The notes under the pieces: generated by a model | Database searches by the model: none | Told to the model about the DNA's origin: nothing | The model's input: only the letters and a program-made list of their open reading frames with translations | In this document: piece by piece, positions 14,957-23,334 of the stretch | Layout of the letters: each line of letters begins with the position of its first letter | Position numbering within the stretch: position 1 is the first letter of the stretch | Position numbers and translations under genes: made by a program | Assembly (NCBI GenBank): GCA_030830595.1 | Contig: JAURMS010000157.1 | Location: 1 to 24,382, forward strand | Length of the DNA stretch: 24,382 bases | Reading direction: 5' to 3' | Source of the DNA: Gammaproteobacteria bacterium | Lineage (GTDB): Bacteria; Pseudomonadota; Gammaproteobacteria; Steroidobacterales; Steroidobacteraceae

Positions 14957-16320
14957 GAGGTGCCTCTTACCCGCCCATGCCGTCGGGAGACCCATTGGTA
15001 CCGTAGCGAGAGCAGCAAGGCGCAGGCAAACAGCCCGATGATCAGCCCCGCCCAAACGCCATCAACGCCCCATTGCAGGCGGATGCCCGCCCACCAGGCC
15101 ACCGGAAAGCCCACCAGCCAGTAAGCGGTGAAGTTGAGCAGCATGGGTACGCGCGCGTCCTTGTAGCCGCGCAGGGCGCCGGCTGCCCCCACCTGGATCC
15201 CGTCAGGCAGGTGGAAGAGTGCTGCGTAGAGCAGCAGCCCTGAGGCCAGGCCGGCCACCTCGGCATCGGGGGTGAACATCAGGGGAATCATGCTGCGTCC
15301 AAGCAGGGTCAGGAGGGCGGCCAGCAGCATGAAGGCTGCGCAGAGGCCGACGCCCGACCAGCCGGCGAAGCGCCCGCCCGGCAAGTCCTCGGCACCCAAG
15401 CGATGACCAACGTGCACCGTGGTGGCCGAGTGCAGGGCCAGTGGCACCATGAACATCAGCGAGGCCCAGGTCAGGGCAACCTGATGGGCCGCTACGACCG
15501 CAGTCCCCAGCTTGCTGACCATCAAGGCCGCCACCGCAAACAGGGCACCCTCGGACACCACACTGCCACCGACCGGCAGGCCAAGCGCCAGGATCTCGCG
15601 CAGCGAGCGCAGACTGGGACCCTCGCGCCGGAAGAGTTGCAGTGGCGCGTAGATCGGATGGCGGCGCTGGTAGGCGTGCAGGGAGATGAGCATGGTCCAC
15701 TGTGCGAGCACGGTGGCCAGCCCGCAGCCTCTCGCCCCCAGGCTCGGCACGCCGAGGTTGCCCAGGGTAAACACCCAGTTGCCGACCACGTTGGCCAGCA
15801 GCCCCAGGCCGGCCACCCACATGATGGGCCGGGTCCAGCCGATCCCCTCGGTGGTGTAGCGATGAACCAGGAAGGCCAGCATGGCCGGCAGCCCGAAACA
15901 GAGCGTGTAGACGTAGTCGAGCGCGTGCGGCACGGTCTTCGGGTCCGTGCCAAACCAGGCCAGGGCCGGCGCCACCAGCAGCAGCGCCCCCAGCAACGGC
16001 AAGGCCAGCAATTGCGACAGCCACAGGCCCTGCCGGAAGCGGTGCCCTACCTCAGTGTCCCGGCGTGCCCCGTAGGAGTGGGCCACCAGGGCCGGCATGG
16101 AGAGCAACACGCCGAGTCCGGCGAGGAAGAAGATCTGGTAGTAGGCGACGCCGACCGCAACGCCGGCCAGCGGTTCCGGGCCGAGCCGCCCGGCAGCCAT
16201 CGTGTTGGCCACGCCCATGCCAGCCAGCACCAGGTTATTGACCAGCAGCGGACCCCCGAGCCGCAGGATCGTCCGCGCATCGCGCCCGAAACGCGCCGAG
16301 ACCCCGACGTCGAATGACAT
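14953..16320 (-). CDS. MATE family efflux transporter (NorM-like)
   Basis: 455 residues with about twelve hydrophobic segments, the standard MATE layout of two six-helix halves. The N-terminal half begins LGGPLLVNNLVLAGMGVANTMAAGRLG, close to NorM-type pumps, which exchange cationic drugs, dyes or metabolites for sodium ions or protons across the inner membrane. The second half begins near ILALGLPVGGSVVSEGALFAVAALMVSKLG. The ATG at 16320 starts directly before the first amphipathic helix. It lies 35 bases after the lipocalin-like gene and overlaps the DUF885 start, so the three are probably co-transcribed. The substrate cannot be read from the sequence. Confidence 0.93.
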   Translation of the reverse strand: MSFDVGVSARFGRDARTILRLGGPLLVNNLVLAGMGVANTMAAGRLGPEPLAGVAVGVAYYQIFFLAGLGVLLSMPALVAHSYGARRDTEVGHRFRQGLWLSQLLALPLLGALLLVAPALAWFGTDPKTVPHALDYVYTLCFGLPAMLAFLVHRYTTEGIGWTRPIMWVAGLGLLANVVGNWVFTLGNLGVPSLGARGCGLATVLAQWTMLISLHAYQRRHPIYAPLQLFRREGPSLRSLREILALGLPVGGSVVSEGALFAVAALMVSKLGTAVVAAHQVALTWASLMFMVPLALHSATTVHVGHRLGAEDLPGGRFAGWSGVGLCAAFMLLAALLTLLGRSMIPLMFTPDAEVAGLASGLLLYAALFHLPDGIQVGAAGALRGYKDARVPMLLNFTAYWLVGFPVAWWAGIRLQWGVDGVWAGLIIGLFACALLLSLRYQWVSRRHGRVRGTS

Positions 16321-16355
16321 GGTGTGGGATGAACCGCTGGGATGGGACGTGGAGT

Positions 16356-16802
16356 CTAGCGCAGCCGGGTCCAGGTCAGGACATGCCGACGGAGGCCGCC
16401 CTCCGGCAGGGGCTCGCTCGCCGACAATTCCAGTCGACCGCTGGTCAGGCGCGCTTCGCGCAGTTGCGGTGTGCCAAGCAAGGCGGGGTTCTGGGCCACG
16501 GCGAGATCGTGGCGGACCCGGTGACCGACCACCCGATAGCGGCCGGCGTAGCTGAAACTGGTATCGAACAGCCCGGCCCGCTGCTCGGCACTGGCGAGGC
16601 GCGGATTGGCCTGCGCCAGGGGGGCTCGGCCACGCGCCGTCACGGTGGCGGACATCCCGCCGTCCGGCGTATAGAGCAACCGTCCCTGGGGACGGGTTCC
16701 AAAGGGCCGGGTGATGCGCCCATCCGGGTAGGTCACCTGCCAGCTCGCCAGGCGCCAGGTCCCGACGAGTGCGCGGGCGGTCAGCGGCAGCGGCTTGCTC
16801 AT
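16356..16802 (-). CDS. Lipocalin-like domain protein
   Basis: 148 residues. The start GTWRLASWQVTYPDGRITRPFG followed by PQGRLLYTPDGGMSATV (about 14-55) is the signature of the lipocalin-like family often annotated Lipocalin_5, small beta-barrels of unknown ligand. No signal peptide is visible, so a cytoplasmic location is likely. The ATG at 16802 overlaps the phosphotransferase stop as ATGA. The gene ends with TAG, one of the natural amber stops here. Members often sit beside enzymes of lipid or aromatic metabolism, but no function can be claimed. Confidence 0.8.
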   Translation of the reverse strand: MSKPLPLTARALVGTWRLASWQVTYPDGRITRPFGTRPQGRLLYTPDGGMSATVTARGRAPLAQANPRLASAEQRAGLFDTSFSYAGRYRVVGHRVRHDLAVAQNPALLGTPQLREARLTSGRLELSASEPLPEGGLRRHVLTWTRLR

Positions 16803-17875
16803 GCCGAGATCCTGCGGGCGCAGTCCCAGGCGAGCTGGGCCACCGGCTCGACCATGGCCGCATAGCGATCAGCCTTGGCGCTGGCCGCGGTGCCGCGCAC
16901 TGCGCGCCCGCGGATGCCGTGCAGGATCGCGGCCAGGCGGAACAGGTTGAAGGCCACGTAGAACTCGAGGTCCGGGACTGCATCCAGCCCGACCTGACGG
17001 CAATAGCGCGCGACATGAGCCGTCTCGTCAGGAATATTGAGGGCCTTCAGGTCCTTGCCCAGCAAACCGGTCACGGCCAGGGTGGGCATGCGGTACATCA
17101 GCAGGTGATAGGCGAGGTCGGCCAGCGGATGACCCAGCGTGGACAACTCCCAGTCCAGCACGGCGAGGATGCGCGGCTCGGTCGGATGGAAGATCACGTT
17201 GTCGATGCGATAGTCACCGTGGACCAGGCTCGTCTGGTCATCCGTCGGCAGGTGCGCAGGGAGCCATTCGACCATGCGGTCGAGGGCCTCGACCCGACCC
17301 GCCGCCTCGTCCTCCAGGTACTGGCTGCTCCAGCGGCGGACCTGCCGCTCTACATAGGCCCCGGTGCGCCCGAAGTCCTTCAGCCCGATGGCCACCGGAT
17401 CCAGCCGGTGGAGGGCGGCCAAGGCGTCGATCAGGGCCTCGAAATAACGCGGCCGGTCGGCACTGGGAACCTCCGGCAGCGCGGCGTCCCAGAAAATTCT
17501 GCCCTCGACATGTTCCATCAGGTAGAACCAGCTGCCGAAAACCGTGTCATCCGTGCACAGCAGCAGCGGTTCGGCCACCGGGACACCAGGCTGGCCATGG
17601 ACGGCCGCCAGGACGCGATACTCGCGGTCCACGGCGTGCGCGGAACCGAGCAATGGCCCGGTCGGCTTGCAGCGCAGCACGTAGCGTCGGCCCGGCGTAT
17701 GGATGATGTAGGTGGGGTTCGACTGACCACCGGGCAGGCGCTCCACGCGCATGGGTCCGCTGAAGCCCGGTACCTCGGCGGTCAGGTGCCGTTCCAGCGA
17801 GCTGAGCAGGACGGGATCGGAGTCACGCACGGGCGGGAGCCTAGGCAAGCCGCCGGGCCTTGCCAATAGTTTCAT
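16799..17875 (-). CDS. Aminoglycoside phosphotransferase-like kinase (ACAD10/11-type phosphotransferase family)
   Basis: 358 residues with a kinase-like APH fold. The nucleotide-loop strand LPGGQSNPTYIIHTPGRRYVLR lies near 47-68, the catalytic loop HGDYRIDN at 219-226 (Asp221) and the metal-binding LDWELSTLGHP around Asp241. This subfamily is fused to acyl-CoA dehydrogenase in animal ACAD10/11, and bacterial stand-alone forms are linked to fatty or hydroxy acid use. Antibiotic resistance is unlikely. The ATG at 17875 is 19 bases from the divergent hmgA-like start. A GTG at 17830 would give 343 residues and leave room for a promoter, so the start is uncertain. No acyl-CoA dehydrogenase is in the window. 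Confidence 0.88.
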   Translation of the reverse strand: MKLLARPGGLPRLPPVRDSDPVLLSSLERHLTAEVPGFSGPMRVERLPGGQSNPTYIIHTPGRRYVLRCKPTGPLLGSAHAVDREYRVLAAVHGQPGVPVAEPLLLCTDDTVFGSWFYLMEHVEGRIFWDAALPEVPSADRPRYFEALIDALAALHRLDPVAIGLKDFGRTGAYVERQVRRWSSQYLEDEAAGRVEALDRMVEWLPAHLPTDDQTSLVHGDYRIDNVIFHPTEPRILAVLDWELSTLGHPLADLAYHLLMYRMPTLAVTGLLGKDLKALNIPDETAHVARYCRQVGLDAVPDLEFYVAFNLFRLAAILHGIRGRAVRGTAASAKADRYAAMVEPVAQLAWDCARRISA

Positions 17876-17888
17876 TTGTAACTAAATT
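17860..17888 (+). promoter_or_regulatory. Candidate promoter of the homogentisate block, with a near-leaderless start
   Basis: TTGCCA (17860-17865) and TAAATT (17883-17888) are spaced by 17 bases in a locally AT-rich stretch. The -10 box ends six bases before the ATG at 17895, so transcription would begin at or very near the start codon. No Shine-Dalgarno precedes that ATG. The promoter overlaps the 5' end of the divergent phosphotransferase gene if that gene starts at 17875. Confidence 0.4.
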
Positions 17889-17894
17889 GACCCG

Positions 17895-19025
17895 ATGAAG
17901 CGCCAAATCAGCTATCCCAGGGTCGAGGGCACGGCCTCCCGACAGGCCCACTGCGACCTGCCACCGGGCACCTTCGAGCGCGAGATGAGCAAGGAGGGGT
18001 TCTTCGGCCCGGCGGCGTTTTTCCATCACCGCCACCCGCCCACCGGCTGGAGCGATTTCGAGGGCCCCCTGCGCCCGCGGGCCTTCGACCTCGCACGCCA
18101 TGCGGCCGCGCAGGCCTCGCCGTGGAGCGCCGCGGACATCCTCCACAACGCCCACTGCCGACTGCGCTACTGGCGCACGGCTGGCACCATGCCGGCGCTG
18201 GCCCGCAATGCCGACGGCGATGAACTGCTGTTCGTGCACCGCGGCGAGGGAGAGCTGTTCTGCGATTTCGGTCACCTGCATTTCGAGGCCGGTGACTACA
18301 TCGTCCTGCCACGCGGCACGCTGTGGCGACTTGATTGCGCCGGCGAGGCAGAACTGCTGCTGATCGAGGCCACCAACGCCTCTTATGCGCTGCCCGACAA
18401 AGGCCTGGTCGGCAGCCATGCCATCTTCGACCCCGCCATGCTGGACGTGCCCCGCATCGACGAAGCATTCCTGGCCCAGCAGGACGAGCGGCCCTGGCAG
18501 GTCCACATCAAGCGACGCAATGAGGTCTCGACGGCGACCTTCCCCTTCAATCCCCTCGATGCCATCGGCTGGCACGGCGACCTGTCGGCCTGCCGGATCA
18601 ACGTCCGCGACCTGCGTCCCCTGATGAGCCATCGCTATCACCTGCCGCCCTCGGCGCACACCACCTTCGTGGCGGGGCGCTTCGTGGTCTGCACCTTCGC
18701 ACCGCGGCCCTTCGAATCGGACCCGGGCGCATTGAAGGTGCCGTTCTTCCACAACAACGACGACTATGAAGAAGTCATCTTCTATCACGCTGGCGACTTC
18801 TTCAGTCGTGACAACATCCATCCCGGCATGCTGACCTTCCACCCCTCGGGCTTCACCCATGGTCCGCATCCGAAGGCACTGGGTCGAATGTTCCAGCAAA
18901 CCAAGCCGGGGACGGACGAGTACGCGGTGATGATCGACACGCGTGATGCACTCGATGTCGGCAGCGAAGCCGAGGCGGTCGAGTGGACGGGCTACGTGGA
19001 CAGCTGGAAGGGAGCGGGGAAGTGA
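17895..19025 (+). CDS. hmgA: Homogentisate 1,2-dioxygenase-like cupin protein
   Basis: 376 residues, shorter than the roughly 430-445 of human and Pseudomonas HmgA but of the same cupin family. It would open the ring of homogentisate with O2 and iron(II) to give maleylacetoacetate in Phe/Tyr breakdown. The iron ligands His286, Glu292 and His322 have the same spacing (6 and 36) as human His335, Glu341 and His371, and HPSGFTHGPHP around the last is typical. The N-terminal YPRVEGTASRQAHCDLP fits this short form. The downstream fumarylacetoacetate hydrolase supports the role. The stop overlaps that gene as GTGA. The short form may act on a related substrate, so the symbol is provisional. Confidence 0.82.
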   Translation: MKRQISYPRVEGTASRQAHCDLPPGTFEREMSKEGFFGPAAFFHHRHPPTGWSDFEGPLRPRAFDLARHAAAQASPWSAADILHNAHCRLRYWRTAGTMPALARNADGDELLFVHRGEGELFCDFGHLHFEAGDYIVLPRGTLWRLDCAGEAELLLIEATNASYALPDKGLVGSHAIFDPAMLDVPRIDEAFLAQQDERPWQVHIKRRNEVSTATFPFNPLDAIGWHGDLSACRINVRDLRPLMSHRYHLPPSAHTTFVAGRFVVCTFAPRPFESDPGALKVPFFHNNDDYEEVIFYHAGDFFSRDNIHPGMLTFHPSGFTHGPHPKALGRMFQQTKPGTDEYAVMIDTRDALDVGSEAEAVEWTGYVDSWKGAGK

Positions 19026-20011
19026 AGCTCGCCACGCTTCGGGACGGCAGCCGGGACGGGGCGCTGTATGTGGTCAGCCGGGACCTGGCCCGCGCCGTGC
19101 GTGCGGCTCCGGCATGGCCGACCCTGCAACGGGCCCTGGACGATTGGGGCCAGGCGGAGGCCGAACTGCGCGACCAGGCTCTAACGCTGGAGGCTGGCAG
19201 CGTGCCGGGCGAGATCGCCTTCGACCCGCGGCGCGCCATGGCACCGCTGCCGCGGGCATTCCATTGGGTCGACGGCAGCGCCTACGTAAACCACGTGGAG
19301 TTGGTGCGCAAGGCGCGGGGCGCGGAGATGCCCGCCTCCTTCTGGACCGATCCGCTGGTGTATCAGGGCGGGTCTGACGACCTGTTGGGCGCCACCGAGG
19401 ACGCGCCGTTTGCCGACGAGGCATGGGGCATCGACCTGGAGGCAGAGGTGGCGGTGGTCACCGACGACGTGCCCATGGGCACGGATCCGCAGGAGGCCCG
19501 AGGCCATATCCGTCTCCTGATGCTGGTCAACGACTGGTCGCTCCGCAACCTCATCCCCGGCGAGCTGGCCAAGGGTTTCGGCTTCTACCAGTCGAAGCCG
19601 GCCACGGCCTTTTCGCCGGTGGCCATCACCCCGGACGAACTGGGCACGTCCTGGGACGGCGGCCGTGTTCACCTGCCGCTCGAGGTCGAGGTCAACGGCC
19701 GGCGCCTGGGCCACCCGAACGCTGGCATCGACATGACCTTCGATTTCGGCCAGCTGATCGCCCACGTGGCCCGAACCCGCAAGCTCGGGGCGGGGACCAT
19801 CGTCGGCTCGGGGACGGTGTCGAACTACGACCGATCGCTGGGCTCCTGCTGCCTGGCCGAGGTGCGCATGCTGGAGACGCTCGCCGAGGGCGAGCCCCGC
19901 ACCCCTTTCCTGTCCTTCGGCGACCGGGTGCGCATCAGCATGCGCGATGCCGCCGGGCACAGCCTGTTCGGCGCCATCGACCAGGGAGTCATCCGGGCCG
20001 GCCAGATGTAG
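19022..20011 (+). CDS. fahA: Fumarylacetoacetate hydrolase family protein
   Basis: 329 residues from a GTG start that overlaps the previous stop; ends with TAG. The N-terminus KLATLRDGSRDGALYVVSRDL is typical of the tyrosine-pathway FAH group. Metal-binding residues are present: Glu140 and Glu142 in GIDLEAEVAVV and Asp171 in LVNDWSLRN. KGFGFYQSKPATAFSPVA and GTVSNYDRS form the rest of the active site. It would hydrolyse fumarylacetoacetate to fumarate and acetoacetate, the last step of homogentisate breakdown. An in-frame ATG at 18983 would overlap the previous gene by 43 bases and is less likely. It is shorter than mammalian FAH (about 420) but normal for this bacterial group. Confidence 0.88.
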   Translation: MKLATLRDGSRDGALYVVSRDLARAVRAAPAWPTLQRALDDWGQAEAELRDQALTLEAGSVPGEIAFDPRRAMAPLPRAFHWVDGSAYVNHVELVRKARGAEMPASFWTDPLVYQGGSDDLLGATEDAPFADEAWGIDLEAEVAVVTDDVPMGTDPQEARGHIRLLMLVNDWSLRNLIPGELAKGFGFYQSKPATAFSPVAITPDELGTSWDGGRVHLPLEVEVNGRRLGHPNAGIDMTFDFGQLIAHVARTRKLGAGTIVGSGTVSNYDRSLGSCCLAEVRMLETLAEGEPRTPFLSFGDRVRISMRDAAGHSLFGAIDQGVIRAGQM

Positions 20012-20024
20012 CAGAATAGCGGTC

Positions 20025-20702
20025 ATGGGCCTGATCCAGCTGACCGCCTCCGACGACCACCTGCTCGACGCCTACGAGTCGCTCCCGGTGGGCACCCCTA
20101 AGGGTGGCCTGGTCATCCTGCAGGAAGTGTTCGGGGTGACCGCGCACATGCGGGACATGGCCGATCGCTATGCAGCCGCCGGCTATCACTGCGTGGTGCC
20201 TGCCCTGTTCGACCGGGTCGAGCGGGGGATCGTCCTGGACTATGCAGACATCGATCGCGGCCGCGAGCTGATGGGCCTGATCCATCGCGAGGAACTGATC
20301 GAGGACGTGGCGGCGGCTGGCGCCCAGGTCAGCGGCTCACACGAGGTGGCGGCCGTCGGCTACTGCTGGGGCGGCACCGTCGCCTGGATCGCCGCCAGCG
20401 CGCTGCCGCTGGTGGCGGCCGTGTCCTACTACGGGGCACGCATCCACCAGCACATGGACCTGCTGCCCAAGTGTCCGATGCAGTTCCACTATGGGGACGA
20501 GGACGCCGCCATCCCCCCGGAGCGCATCGAGGAAGTGCGCTCCGCGCTGCCGGACGCCGAGATTCATCACTACCCGGCTGGTCACGGGTTCAACTGCACC
20601 GACCGCCGCGATTACCACGCAGGGTGTGCCCGATTGGCCATGGCGCGAAGCCTGGTCTTCCTCGGGCGCCACCTGGGCAGGACAACAGGAGCCAGCGCAT
20701 GA
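20025..20702 (+). CDS. Dienelactone hydrolase family protein
   Basis: 225 residues, an alpha/beta hydrolase with the dienelactone-hydrolase triad: Cys114 in GYCWGG, Asp160 in YGDEDAAIPPE and His187 in AGHGFNC. The Glu of ILQEVFGV (about residue 34) matches the one that tunes the cysteine nucleophile. Classical members open dienelactone in chlorocatechol breakdown. Most genomic homologues have unknown substrates, and nothing here shows a catechol pathway. It starts 13 bases after fahA, with CAGAAT seven bases before the ATG and no Shine-Dalgarno, and overlaps gabD as ATGA. A role in the same aromatic-acid catabolic block is inferred from position only. Confidence 0.88.
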   Translation: MGLIQLTASDDHLLDAYESLPVGTPKGGLVILQEVFGVTAHMRDMADRYAAAGYHCVVPALFDRVERGIVLDYADIDRGRELMGLIHREELIEDVAAAGAQVSGSHEVAAVGYCWGGTVAWIAASALPLVAAVSYYGARIHQHMDLLPKCPMQFHYGDEDAAIPPERIEEVRSALPDAEIHHYPAGHGFNCTDRRDYHAGCARLAMARSLVFLGRHLGRTTGASA

Positions 20703-22150
20703 AACTCACCGACCCGGGACTCTTTCGCCAGCAGTGCTACGTCGACGGCCACTGGACGGGCGACCCGGCCCAGGGCTTCGAGGTCCGCAATCCGGCCGAC
20801 GGCAGCCTGCTGGGCAGCGTGCCGGAGCTCGATGGCGCGGCCACGGCCGCCGCGGTGGGCGCCGCAGCGGCGGCCTTTCCATCGTGGGCAGCCCGAACCG
20901 CCAAGGATCGGTCCCAGGTGCTGCGCCGGTGGTTCGAGCTGATCCTGGCACACGCCGAAGACCTGGCGCTCATGATGACCCTGGAACAGGGTAAACCCCT
21001 GGCAGAGGCGCGAGGCGAGGTGGCCTACGCGGCATCCTTCATTGAATGGTTTGCCGAGGAGGCCAAGCGGGTCTATGGCGACATCATTCCAGGTCACCAG
21101 CCGGACAAGCGCCTGCTGGTGTTACGCCAGCCCATTGGCGTGGTCGCGGCCATCACGCCCTGGAACTTCCCGGCGGCCATGATCACCCGCAAGGTGGCAC
21201 CGGCCATCGCCGCCGGCTGTACCGTGGTCTGCAAGCCTGCCGAGCAGACGCCGTTCACCGCGCTTGCCCTGGCCGAACTGGCCGGGCGGGCCGGATTGCC
21301 CGCCGGCGTCTTCAACGTGCTCACCGGCCAGCCCGAAGTGGTCGGCGGGGTGCTGACCTCCGATCCACGCGTTCGCAAGCTGTCTTTCACCGGCTCGACC
21401 GAGATCGGCAAACTGCTGATGCGCCAGTGCTCGGGCACCATGAAGAAGGTGCACCTGGAACTCGGCGGCAACGCCCCGTTCATCGTCTTCGACGATGCCG
21501 ACCTCGACGCTGCGGTCGCCGGCGCGATGATCAGCAAGTACCGTAATACCGGCCAGACCTGCGTGTGCACCAATCGTTTTCTGGTCCAGTCAGGGATCTA
21601 TGAGGCCTTCGCCGCACGACTGGCGGAAGCGGTCGGCAAACTCAAGGTAGGCGAGGGTCGCTCGCCAGGTGCCGAGCAAGGCCCCCTGATCGACACCGCA
21701 GCCCTGGCCAAGGTGGAAGCCCACGTGGCAGACGCCCTTTCCGGCGGCGCGCGCGTGCTGGTGGGTGGCAAGCGTCACGCGCTGGGCGGCACCTTCTACG
21801 AGCCGACCGTCCTCGCCGACGTAACCCCTGCCATGCAGGTCGCGCGCGAGGAAACCTTCGGCCCGGTGGCCCCACTGTTCCGGTTCGAGACCGAGTCGCA
21901 GGCCATCGCGATGGCCAACGATACCGAGTTCGGGCTGGCGGCCTATTTCTACACCCGCGACCTGGCCCGCTCATGGCGGGTCTCCGAAGGGCTGGAGTAC
22001 GGCATGGTCGGGGTCAACACAGGACTGATCTCCACCGAAGTGGCGCCATTCGGTGGCATCAAGGAATCGGGCATCGGCCGCGAGGGATCGAAGTACGGGC
22101 TCCTCGATTTCACCGAGCTCAAGTACGTGTGCGTCGGCGGAGTGCAGTGA
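20699..22150 (+). CDS. gabD: Succinate-semialdehyde dehydrogenase (GabD-like aldehyde dehydrogenase)
   Basis: 483 residues, collinear with E. coli GabD from MKLTDPGLFRQQ to the C-terminus. Catalytic Cys288 (NTGQTCVCTNR), general base Glu254 (ELGGNAPF) and the cofactor loop FTGSTEIGK (230-238) are intact. The cofactor-binding segment is KPAEQTP (Lys179, Glu182) rather than the KPAS form of E. coli GabD. In this family an acidic residue there tends to favour NAD over NADP. It oxidises succinate semialdehyde, or a similar semialdehyde, to feed the TCA cycle. No gabT or gabP is nearby; it sits between a dienelactone hydrolase and an efflux pump, so the physiological aldehyde may be another one. 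Confidence 0.92.
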   Translation: MKLTDPGLFRQQCYVDGHWTGDPAQGFEVRNPADGSLLGSVPELDGAATAAAVGAAAAAFPSWAARTAKDRSQVLRRWFELILAHAEDLALMMTLEQGKPLAEARGEVAYAASFIEWFAEEAKRVYGDIIPGHQPDKRLLVLRQPIGVVAAITPWNFPAAMITRKVAPAIAAGCTVVCKPAEQTPFTALALAELAGRAGLPAGVFNVLTGQPEVVGGVLTSDPRVRKLSFTGSTEIGKLLMRQCSGTMKKVHLELGGNAPFIVFDDADLDAAVAGAMISKYRNTGQTCVCTNRFLVQSGIYEAFAARLAEAVGKLKVGEGRSPGAEQGPLIDTAALAKVEAHVADALSGGARVLVGGKRHALGGTFYEPTVLADVTPAMQVAREETFGPVAPLFRFETESQAIAMANDTEFGLAAYFYTRDLARSWRVSEGLEYGMVGVNTGLISTEVAPFGGIKESGIGREGSKYGLLDFTELKYVCVGGVQ

Positions 22151-23334
22151 CCGCACGCGGACTGCCCTCCGACCGACTGCTGATCCTGCTGCTGGCTGCC
22201 GTGACGGCGGCCGGGCCCGTGACCATGAACCTGTATGTGCCGGCCCTCCCGGCCATCCAGACCCACTTTGGCGCGACCCTGGCAGAGATCAACGCCACGC
22301 TCAGCCTCGCCCTGGCAGCGTTTGCCCTCGGTGTTCTGGCCTTCGGCCCACTGTCCGACCGAATCGGACGCCGTCCGGTGATGATCGCCGGCCAACTGGT
22401 GTTTGCACTGGGCAACCTGCTGTGCCTGCTGTCGCCGAGCCTCGAGGTGCTGCTTGCCGGTCGCGTGGTGCAGGCACTGGGGTCCTCAGCGGGAGTCGTT
22501 GTCGCGCGCGCGGTACTGGCCGATGTCTACGGCCGCGAGCGGATGGCGCGCATGCTCGCCTACATGACCATGATCATGGTCATCGGCCCGACCACCGCGC
22601 CACTGGTAGGGGGCGTGCTGACCGAGACCTTCGGCTGGCACTCGCTGTTCGCTGCGCTGCTGGGCGTGAGCCTGCTGACGCTGGCCTTGACCTGGCGCCT
22701 GCTGCCGGAAACCCGCAACCAGGCAGACTCCGAGGCGGGCACGAGCCTGCTTGACTCCGCAGGGGCGTTGCTCCGGCAGCGCAAGTTCGTCGACTTCGCC
22801 GCCCAGGCGTCCTGCATCTATGCGCTGTTCCTCGGCTTCATCTCCGTGGCGCCCTACGTACTGGCCACCATGGGTTATCCGGCATCGACCTACGGCGCCT
22901 GGTACCTGGCCGTGGCCGGAGGCTATTTCCTGGGGAACTGGCTGACCACGCGCTATGCCGTGAAACTGGGCCTGGAGCGCCTGATCCGCATCGGCGTAAG
23001 CATCCAGCTGGTCTCGGCTGCGGCAGGCGCCGGACTGGTGCTGGCCGGATGGTGGACACCGGCTGCCCTGTTCCTGCCGATGGGCGTACTCGGCTTCGGC
23101 CAGGGCCTGATCCTGCCCAACATCACCGCGAGCGCCGTGGCGTTGGCGCCGCGCACCCCCGGCGTGGCATCGAGCCTGCTGGGTTTCGGTCAGCAGGTGG
23201 TGGGAGCGGTCTCCGTCCAGAGCCTCGCCATGCTGCCCATCGACACGCCGGTACCGCTCTACCTGTTCACGCTGGCCATCGCCGCCATCGCCTGGCTCTG
23301 GCTGATGCTGGAACGACGCCCCGCCGTCAGCTGA
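22147..23334 (+). CDS. Bcr/CflA family drug-resistance MFS transporter
   Basis: 395 residues with about twelve transmembrane helices, the length of E. coli Bcr. The MFS motif A between helices 2 and 3 is GPLSDRIGRRPVM (67-79), and the conserved opening MNLYVPALPAIQ lies at 27-38. Helix 4-5 features GRVVQALGSSAGVVVARAVLADVY and the helix-5 MIMVIGPTTAPLVGG motif C mark an antiporter. It probably exports drugs or small metabolites in exchange for protons across the inner membrane. The GTG start overlaps the gabD stop (GTGA). It ends the catabolic block and overlaps the oppositely oriented cyclophilin gene by eight bases at the 3' ends. The substrate is unknown. Confidence 0.9.
   Translation: MTARGLPSDRLLILLLAAVTAAGPVTMNLYVPALPAIQTHFGATLAEINATLSLALAAFALGVLAFGPLSDRIGRRPVMIAGQLVFALGNLLCLLSPSLEVLLAGRVVQALGSSAGVVVARAVLADVYGRERMARMLAYMTMIMVIGPTTAPLVGGVLTETFGWHSLFAALLGVSLLTLALTWRLLPETRNQADSEAGTSLLDSAGALLRQRKFVDFAAQASCIYALFLGFISVAPYVLATMGYPASTYGAWYLAVAGGYFLGNWLTTRYAVKLGLERLIRIGVSIQLVSAAAGAGLVLAGWWTPAALFLPMGVLGFGQGLILPNITASAVALAPRTPGVASSLLGFGQQVVGAVSVQSLAMLPIDTPVPLYLFTLAIAAIAWLWLMLERRPAVS

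Noticed and set aside
16799..17875. Aminoglycoside resistance kinase
   Set aside because: The motifs match the ACAD10/11-type phosphotransferase group, and the context is housekeeping rather than a resistance island.
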